From: Armillaria gallica
Lineage: Eukaryota > Basidiomycota > Agaricomycetes > Agaricales > Physalacriaceae
Reading direction: 5' to 3'
DNA: 64,000 nucleotides
Assembly (NCBI GenBank): GCA_037576215.1
Contig: JBANDB010000006.1
Span: forward strand, 4,030,001 to 4,094,000
Shown here: in pieces, positions 56,746 to 64,000 of the stretch
Layout of the letters: each line of letters opens with the position of its first letter
How positions within the stretch are numbered: position 1 is the stretch's first letter
Made by a program: the position numbers and the translations under genes
Notes under the pieces: model-generated
Seen by the model: only the letters and a program-made list of their open reading frames with translations
What the model was told of the DNA's origin: nothing
Databases searched by the model: none

Positions 56746-58330
56746 AATAAAATCAAAGTCCTTCCGAAAGTAAACTGCCGGACATACTGTGCACTTGGAG
56801 CCGAATGAACGACATTTGGTAGGTAGGTAGGTAGGTAGTATTACACGGCAGTGTCCACACAGTGAACGCCGGTCCCAGACATTACGTACACGACAGGGGA
56901 AGTAAGTACTAAATATGTACATCACCACCCTCATCTGTACGACGCCCAGACCCAACCCCCCACTACTGAGCCAAACATCCATGCACCGGACGCACAGGCC
57001 ATGGGGGAGAAGAACCCAGCAGCAGGAAAGCCAGGCAAAAACTTGAAGCTTCATAATCAATCAGGTAGATTCAACGGCACCTCATATCGGGCGGGATAAG
57101 TGCAAATTTCTGGACCGCTCTTCTCCGGACCAGGACGAAGCCGGCTGTTTCCGGGTCAACTGTGCAGTTCCGCCACAGTCACAGAAAACTTTTCGTTGGC
57201 CCTAGGCGCTATGCGTGAGTACTGGAAACGCCTGCCAAAAAAGTGTAACGGTAAAAATGGTCCTTCCCTTTTGGGAATTTCCGGTAACTCAAGGTAACCG
57301 GATGTCCGCTTCTCATTAAGACGTCCCATTTTCTCTCTTTATACTACAAAATTGGCCTCTCTGAACTCTCGATGACCCAGGAATTCCTATGCACCACGGT
57401 ATCGAAGCAGATCGTGTCGATGTGGTGAACACAATCACATTGATTACTAGTGACTTTCCTTCTAGGGGAGGTATCCGCCTTCATCAACACAGCTCCCTGT
57501 ACAGGTCCACAGGGCTCCGTTTTTCTTCAAACAAAGTGTGGGATATACATTTCAGTTTATTTTGAAGACTTCTCTGGAGCTACTTTTGTAAATTAATGAC
57601 TGAAAGTAGCATATTTCGCTTGCCGAACTACGGTACCAGGCGATTGAGAAGGAAATTAAAAAATGTGCTTCCGGAGAAAGTTTTGTATTAGTCTTTCCAT
57701 CATTTTTTGTCTTACAAAGTAGTCGCCAAAGTACGTATTGAAAGAGATACAGGTACATCCCACTTTTCTCTGCCATCGTCGGAGTTTGAATTTGGGGAGC
57801 ATTTCCAGTACTCAAACTAATAGTTACTATGCGTAGGCTCGAAATCCTCTTTTTATGCAGGTTGAATAGTTCCTGACCACACACAGCACGCAACGCCGTT
57901 TATGTCCTCTTTAACGATCCCCAGTTTTTTGTCTTTAACGACAACACCGTTTCGCTTGTCTAAAAAACGACAACGGGCTTTTCTCCTTTTTTTCTGTTTA
58001 ATTTCATCCTTTTTTTTTTTTGCAGCAATGGATCTCGCGAAATGGTGTCAGTCTCCAAATGTCAGTTGGGCATGAGAGAGTGGCCGAGCAATGAGAGAGC
58101 GTGTCCGGAATCCGAGATGATGGTGGTATCGGAGAAGAATTCACAAGTATGAGGACGGAGATATAGAAGAATCAAGAAGGTAGGAAGAGGTAGGAGACGA
58201 GTTGGCCTTTTACGACACTGGTCTGTCTTTTGTATTACGGGCGTTGATTGTTTTTGACACATGTGCTCTAGATCTCGTGAACAACTACGATTTTGCAAGC
58301 GCAGTATACTCCCTATAACATACCCCCCTT
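56746..58330. other. Intergenic, TAGG microsatellite and homopolymers
   Basis: (TAGG)5 at about 56818-56838 and an oligo-T run at 58009-58021 followed by gcagcaatgg. No gene-like frame with support. Several short inverted words near 57540-57900 are not long enough to call. Confidence 0.45.
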
Positions 58331-58335
58331 CTATA

Positions 58336-59422
58336 CTACTTCCTATGCGGCATCACCGAATCCAATGACGGCGGCATCATAAACGTCTTCTCCCCAACCG
58401 GCGTAGTCGTCCCACTATTCGCCTTACCCGCTCCCTTCTTCGCCCGCAGCATCCTCGCGCCTCCTGCATAGAAGAATCCCAAAGCCGAGAAAATCAAAAC
58501 GTGTCCATAAAACGCTAGGCGCAAAGCCGGGTTTCTTCCCCTTGGGTGTGACGCGCTTGTACACGCACTCGCGCAGCCAGACGTTGATCTTCATATTCCA
58601 TGAGTCCAGGAGAACCTTGAAGTTGGATGGGATTTCGATGGCGGAGGGGACAACGTTTGCGGCGCCGGTCCAGGTTGATGCACCAGAGGCGTTGTAGCCA
58701 GTAAAGCCCAAGCCAGTCAGATTACTAGCTCCCTAGAATGCCCGTCAGTCGTCACGCGTCAGCCCCAGTATATGCGTGTTAACGTACTTCTGTAAGAGTC
58801 CACGCGGCATAATACTTGGACCTCTCAAGGGTACCATACGGCTGGAAACAGAGCAGCCTAGTTTATATCAGTAGAAAGCATATACATAGGAAAGACGACC
58901 TCACCTATACCACATACTCTGCTCCGCGAACCACGGCATCAAAATTGTCACAAATTTTTACTTTGCCCCCAACAAGACAAAGATGGTGAGATACACGAGG
59001 CCTTCGACCATCTTGCGGTAGGCAACACGCTTGCGCCCACTCGGAAGGTTGCGCTTGGTGTTCTCCTTGACGTGGCCTTCGTAGTGTTTTTCCGTGATGA
59101 GCTCCGTGTAGTCTACGAATTCGAGGTATGGCCCGACGAGGACGCCGGGAAAGTAGAACCTATCGCGCCGTTAGCAGGGGGCTGCATGCAGAATGAGAAA
59201 CCCATGCGGAGCCCAAGAACTCGAGAAGAGAAGGGAAAGTAGGGATACGCTTCGAGGTCTGCCATTTGTCGAGGTCCTAGTCAAAGGATTAGTTAGCCCA
59301 TTTACAAAAGCTAGACGGCGCACCTGAACAGGCCTGCGACCATCATACACGTTCCACGCAAACGTCGTCAGTTTCATGGTCAGCACCATCTGGGGACCAG
59401 TAATGTCCATCATTTCGTAGCT
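58336..59422 (-). pseudogene. Lysophospholipid acyltransferase (MBOAT, ALE1-like), truncated
   Basis: The minus strand has exons of an ER membrane acyltransferase of phospholipid remodelling. From the 5' side: SYEMMDITGPQMVLTMKLTT and FAWNVYDGRRP (to about 59330), DLDKWQTSKRIPTFPSLLEF, FYFPGVLVGPYLEFVDYTEL (about 59160-58960), LMPWFAEQSMWY, PYGTLERSKYYAAWTLTE, then NLTGLGFTGYNASG to WLRECVYKRVTPKGKKPG (58733-58530). Three lesions: the first exon follows an acceptor-like TACAG but the N-terminal membrane helices are not found upstream; TAA at 58958-58960 is in frame; and right after KKPG the sequence jumps to LAFYGHVLIF near the C-terminus, deleting the region that carries the catalytic His of MBOAT enzymes. 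The end (SLDSVMPHRK, stop 58336) is intact. Confidence 0.8.
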
Positions 59423-60365
59423 CTGTACTTAACGACGTTGGGAAATATGAAGATAGAAAAATGGACGATAGGGAAAGGTAGAAGAACATAGGCCAAACAG
59501 AGCGTGGAACCGCTCAGCAAGGTATCAAAGTCGTTCATGACGACCGCTAGTAGAATGAAGGAAGGTTGAAAAAGTGTCACGCTCGGCGACTAATCACGTG
59601 ACTGTGATAGTCGCGTCAGTCAATGTCACGTCAACTCTCTGCCCTGCCCCAATTCTCAGTCTTTCTCAGTGTCGCAGGGCCGGGCCAAGTTCGTACGCTT
59701 GGACAGACGATAATTATATCACCGCCATGATTCGAGTTCATATAGAAAAGGTGGGAAATGTCAAATATCCTAATGTTGCTAAGTTTATCTCGTAGATCAT
59801 AGCGCCTGGCCTTGTAGATATGCAAAATTACGCATCGAACAACCCTTCCCTCTTATGTATCACTGTTGAGGATATGGTTTCACAGCCACTGGGCTGACGG
59901 CTACGCCGTTTTTTGTTTTACCTTATTTTGATTTTCGCATCAATCATTACCGTAACTTGGCTTCGTACCACCACCTACTGCGTATTTATACCGGAATATA
60001 CCTTCGTTCGAGCCGCAACCATCACGTTCCTTTTCCCTGCCGATGTCTATTCCCAGCAATCACAGCCTTACTACGGATTTAACACCTTGGCCCATTATTC
60101 AACTGTTCCCTGCTATGTATCGTGCTTCATTGAGCTACAGTCAGATGACAGATGATGCTATCATAATAGACTGAGGTTGCATGAATCAGAGTCAGGCCGC
60201 CCAGGATTTTGACACATCGAACAATATCGAGGACCCGCGTATGTCCAACCCCAAGGCATATTTTACATGCCTTGTTGACGAATTTCACAGCTGCAGTTCT
60301 ACCAAAGGAGAGTTATATTACACACGAAAGATCAATACGCGAAGAATCAGGAATACAAGTCGTTG
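59423..60365. other. Intergenic, nothing recognised
   Basis: Upstream of the MBOAT relic. I searched it for the missing N-terminal membrane helices and found none. Short frames (for example plus 59913-60155) have no motif. Confidence 0.4.
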
Positions 60366-60368
60366 CCA

Positions 60369-60550
60369 TTAAGCATTGATTTTTCTGTGGGTGCCTGTAG
60401 ATGAGTACTCAGTTACAATCCCTTTGACCGCGAGGTGCAGGTCATCCAATAAGTCTGAGGAGGGTTTAAAAGGCAGGGAAGTAACCAGGTTGTTGGCCTC
60501 TTCCACTAGTTTCCCGAGTTCCTTGCCATCGTAACGTTCGCGAAATATAT
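60369..60550 (-). pseudogene. TRANK1-like C-terminal fragment
   Basis: The minus strand reads GKELGKLVEEANNLVTSLPF then SSDLLDDLHLAVKGIVTE. This matches the last 55 residues of the relic ending at 9490 (KQLRKLVEEANVLVSSLPF, SSDLSDDLYLGIKGIVTE). Nothing of the family is visible upstream, so this is a detached end piece, diverged enough to come from another paralogue. Confidence 0.7.
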
Positions 60551-61560
60551 TCCCCCAAATCCTTACACCGCTCCTTAAAAACACGGGAGTCCCAAAATTC
60601 CAATCTGAAGTCCATGTCTTGATGGGAGCGGTTGATACGCCTCCTCCACAGGAAGCGACTGCATCGATGATAAGTGGCGATAAGTCAGCTTGCTATCTAT
60701 AGCAGGGTTGGATGAGATCACAGAAAGGGTGCTTGTTATGCCGAAGGAGACCGTCGAGGGGAAATAACACGAGATCAAGATTTGGACTAGTAGGAATGTT
60801 AAGGAAATTGGCGAAGAGAAGGGTAGCAACATAGTGATATATGGGTTGATGGAGAATAAAGTTTGCGGCGGAATAGACAGTGAAATAACCATTCCCCGAA
60901 GCTAGTAGTAACGGTGCTGATAACGGTGATAGATCGATTTCTCGACGCGGACGAGGACAATAATGAATCGCAAAGCAACAGCATGTTATTAATACTTGTG
61001 GCGCACACGTTCTACACACAAAGAGCTACAAGTAGAAGAATAAGGAGATAGGTTTCAGAATTCACTGTGCAAAAAAAAAAAAAAAGAGCACAAGTCCAGC
61101 AACAGTCATAGCTCATAGGATCATAATTCCTCCAACCCGAAGATGTTCTCTCTCGCACAAAACGGGGCCCGTTCGTGCCGAGACCAATCGTGGTTACCCG
61201 TTCAAGTCGTGTCAACGGGAAACCAACGCTCGGTCCCACTCACGCGAAAAACAAAAATTTGCGCCAGTCTCGAAAGACTCGCGCGGAAGACCTGCTGTGA
61301 GAGTAAGCCCTAAACCGAGGAAACTACCTTTTTGAAGACAAAAACACGCTGGAATAGAGATAAGTCAACATCCATTGCAAAATCAAAGAAATGTCAGCCC
61401 TCAACAAACGGCGACTATTTACTCAGTTGCGACGGGATACACAGGGTTGAGCAGAGGCTAGGGTAGTTGACTCCTTTTTTTTTAGAAAGCGAATCGAAGC
61501 TAAAAAGGCATGGTTTGCGGTCGTGCATATGGAAAAACTAACCGTAGTCCAGTTGGACCC
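60551..61560. other. Intergenic with poly-A tract
   Basis: A15 at 61071-61085. Minus frames at 60575-61019 are hydrophobic but without domain. No gene called. Confidence 0.4.
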
Positions 61561-62010
61561 GAGGGATACACAACTAAAGAAAACCGGGGTTAGCACTCAA
61601 TAATTGAAAAGAAATGGCGCAGAGAAGTACATGTATACCAATTGAGCACCACTTCGTCCAAATTCCATATTTTCGATGACATTAGTTGTACCGCCGACGC
61701 CGTGGCCTTGCTCGCCAGACGTCAATACGCTATATCGGCGCAGAAGTCGTTGTACAAGGACACATCTAGGAGATGTGCTACGAGTCTGGAAGCTGAATCT
61801 TGAACTTGATGCTGCAGCTGAAAAATGAGCAAAAAATGTAGCCTTTGATGCCGCAAGGACGTACTGTATGCTTGCGAATTCCGCACTTCACAAAGACACT
61901 ACCACCTCGACGACCACCGCGCTCTTGCTCGCCAATACATAGCGTCGAGACAAAATCTCTCCGCCTCATGACGAATAGTCTGTCTCTCACCATGTAGCCG
62001 TAGTCGCACT
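61561..62010 (-). other. Possible minus-strand exons with an internal repeat
   Basis: Two minus-strand stretches about 230 bp apart encode similar words: RRDFVSTLCIGEQERGGRRG (about 61960-61900) and RRYSVLTSGEQGHGVGGTTN (about 61735-61675). GT..AG-like borders flank the second (CAG at about 61813, GTATAC at about 61643), but the phases do not join cleanly. The first starts with ATG 61993. It may be a small duplicated-exon gene or an old tandem repeat; the family is not recognised. Confidence 0.3.
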
Positions 62011-62389
62011 AAACGGACGAGAGAAAGGAACCGGAGAGAGGGAGTTTAGAGTTTAGAGTTTAGACAACCAGTATGCGAAAGTAGGCGAGGGTGGTGATCG
62101 GCGATCAAGTCCTCCTTGCATCCGTTGTCTTGAGCCAAAACTCGAAGGCCCACCCGCTGACCAAGAGTCGTCCTCCCTGTCCTTCGCACCTCCCTCAATC
62201 CTTGTTCACTGACACGAGCCTTTCATAACTCTCATCACACCTTTGGGAAAGGAATGGCGTCCTCGATACAGTCGCGAGCAGTACTGGATGGCACCGGTGG
62301 TAGGCGGCTGGCAGGGGCATGATGAAGAGAGATGGAGACATTGAGCGAGGGTCGAGGTCGAGTTCATAGTTCCTCACCACCTATCAGAA

Positions 62390-62600
62390 GACCCTTCCTC
62401 TCTCAAAGTGGTCGAGGTCGGATATCCAGCCATTGATATTGCATCGAGTGGAAAGGAGGCTGAGGTGAACGAACAAGATAAAGAGTCTATCGCAGCGAAT
62501 GATGTAGGCACTGTTCATCAGCCGGTGTAATAGGATCTTGGGGGCAGGACGCAAATAACAGGTTGTAGAGGGGAGGATAGTTCCAATTCGCATTCAGCTG
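62390..62600. repeat. Block shared with 49540-49660
   Basis: The reverse complement matches 49540-49660 (PKILLHRLM and AYI in both translations). Just upstream, at 62042-62064, there are three gagttta units. No gene recognised. Confidence 0.5.
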
Positions 62601-63039
62601 TAGATGCATCAGCAGATATTTGAAAATAGAAGACAAGAGGCACATGTAGAACCTTTCCAATTAAGCCCTTGCTATGCACGTAGAAGTGATCTCGACCGAC
62701 GACAAGCAACATTGTATGAAGTCTGGGATCCAGCACTGAAGAGGTGGCCACTGAGAGACGTTATACGGGGCCTCTTCATTGTTTGACGTCGAAATCTTAG
62801 GACGCCGACTCGAAACCATGCGATGTCCCACGGTGTCGTCTTCGTCCATTTGGTACGGGCAAACAAGAATCGGAAGGCCAAGCCAAACGCGATCTCTTGG
62901 CATACTGTTTGACATTTTCATTCATCAAGCGGCTATGTAATAATCTGAGTGTTAGGTATAAGAGAGTATTCAAGATGCATACCCAACGTTGCGAAGAGTT
63001 AAATTGTGTACTATGGTCTTGAATCCAGCACGAAGCCAG
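62601..63039. other. Intergenic, nothing recognised
   Basis: Short frames only. It leads into the 3' untranslated tag of the FAD-oxidoreductase relic. Confidence 0.4.
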
Positions 63040-63640
63040 TGAGAAGGAAAGATCGGATATTTCCAACGCGTGATCTACCAGATGAATATAAACAGACGTG
63101 ATGTTTCCTTTGTTCCACCTCTTCTTTGCGACGCGAAACGGGGCGGAGAGCCAATCAACATGTTTCCCGAGCAACGTGTACGGGGCCGACGCCTTTCTGC
63201 TCATCCGGGTGTGGTCAGACCATTCCCCTGAATACCCCCCCGCAACCCGCTCTCTTCCTTCCGGCCTGTCCGACACCGAGGGAACGCTGCTAACCTAAGG
63301 CAGACCATCCACAGAGATGCCCAAAATGCCGGACTACACCTTCTTCACGCGTCCTCTCTCAAAGCAGCCATCCTCTTTGTCAGTCGATTCTCCTCCCCAC
63401 CATTTCCCAAAATATGCTGCCAGTGCTCCACCAAGGTATGCTGACACTCGTAACTCAATTTGGCGGTCGTCAGCACACCCGACGGCATCAAAGAAGGACG
63501 GGAGGACCCCCGACTATGCCTACAGAGGTCGGCACGCGGAGTTCGGACAAATTCGGCATTCAAAGAGCCAGGACTGGGAGACAGAATGAGAGCAAAGTCG
63601 TGATGGTGAAAGGGAGGGATTATTGCAGAGAAAGCCAGAC
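63040..63640 (-). pseudogene. FAD-dependent oxidoreductase relic, copy 6
   Basis: Reverse-strand C-terminal third of the family plus 3' flank. AGGYSGEWSDHTRMSRKASA and LLGKHVDWLSAPFRVAKKRW (63130-63260) match the end of copy 5. Further on, words for RGRVKKA (as REDA in a shifted frame), GNGGEENRLT and SYECQHTLVEHW correspond to the WWGGESAD and YLGG regions. Frameshifts and a missing WVGSLPS block show decay. It ends near 63520, where the middle of the gene should continue, and a forward-strand 5' end (copy 7) follows. Confidence 0.75.
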
Positions 63641-63781
63641 AGAGGGATTGCTCGGGTTCTCCCGACGCATTGTAAGGTTGATCTCTTTGATTCGTTCGAC
63701 CGTGTTCTTCATCCTGACAATAATCATCGGCTTGGAGTTGTTGCAGTGGCCTGATATCATGTTAACGCCTCTTCAAGCTTC

Positions 63782-64000
63782 AAGCTCAAGCTTCAAGAGC
63801 CATGGCATCACTGTTTTCACATCTCCGAGTGACCATTGACGCTCCACCAGCGATTGTGTCTTTACCGACACGTCTCCAAGCGGATAAAGCAGTCTCCTGG
63901 ACTCCCAGTGGCCAATTCCACTGCTCCATTCTGGTGGATCCCAGCATCGCCCATCCAAAAAGAAGGCTCATCTGTAGCCTTGCCAGCATGCGTGGACGTT
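63782..64000 (+). pseudogene. FAD-dependent oxidoreductase 5' end, copy 7, cut by window edge
   Basis: An ATG at 63799 (MASLFSHLRVTIDAPPAIVS) corresponds to the start of copy 5 (MVALFSVLRVAIDALREIVS). A two-base deletion near 63865 shifts the frame, after which the nucleotide match continues (gataaagcagtctcctggactcccagt, gcccatccaaaaagaaggctc, ccagcatgcgtggacgtt) to the window end, just before the FAD-binding motif. The 70 bp upstream also match the copy 5 leader (cagtggcctgatatc). Confidence 0.75.

Noticed and set aside
62042..62064. gagttta repeats as telomere-like DNA
   Set aside because: Only three units, not the TTAGGG type, and no other subterminal features.
1..64000. CRISPR arrays, bacterial operons, ribosome binding sites, rRNA
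   Set aside because: No regularly spaced repeats, no rRNA text, and intron-bearing genes show a fungal nuclear origin.

Overview
The window is nuclear DNA of a filamentous fungus, most likely a mushroom-forming basidiomycete (Agaricomycetes). The reasons are GT..AG introns of about 40-66 nt, F-box proteins with degenerate leucine-rich tails, a HET-family protein of the agaricomycete type, a TRANK1-like C-terminus, a TKL-like kinase, an MBOAT acyltransferase and two Ty3/Gypsy elements. Most genes here are broken, duplicated or chimeric, so this looks like a fast-decaying accessory region. Family names come from recognising motifs by eye; no database search was possible.

Layout. 1-4.8 kb: a decayed FAD-oxidoreductase copy and a segment repeated at 12.2-13.1 kb. 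4.8-9.5 kb: an F-box gene running into the C-terminal half of a TRANK1-like gene, interrupted by a stop codon. 9.9-15.6 kb: three more FAD-oxidoreductase relics. 15.7-40.1 kb: a nest of two LTR retrotransposons. Element A (298-bp LTRs, TSD GTAAC) is old and carries stops and frameshifts. Element B (1369-bp LTRs, no difference seen between them, TSD CCGG) sits inside the 3' LTR of A. 40.1-43.6 kb: a HET-family pseudogene. 43.6-50.7 kb: low-content DNA with the most complete FAD-oxidoreductase copy and a tRNA-like element. 50.7-52.5 kb: a second F-box gene with a frameshift. 54.1-56.2 kb: an apparently intact gene joining a SIN3-type PAH domain to a protein kinase. 58.3-59.4 kb: an MBOAT pseudogene. 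60-64 kb: relics, including two FAD-oxidoreductase pieces in divergent orientation.

The most interesting object is element B. Its gag, protease and pol frames are open and joined by two TGATG stop-start overlaps. Between pol and the 3' LTR it carries two genes on the opposite strand, X (6 exons, 409 aa) and Y (10 exons, 550 aa), whose 14 introns all have GT..AG ends and keep frame. The element is also saturated with the palindrome ACTAGT: about 88 copies by eye in 15.06 kb, where about 4 are expected, against about 14 in the other 49 kb. The motif lies in LTRs, introns, the gene X promoter and, in two reading frames only, the gag-pol coding sequence. A self-recognising system, in which an element-encoded nuclear protein binds ACTAGT (compare VANC anti-silencing proteins of Arabidopsis VANDAL elements), is a testable inference and not something the sequence proves.
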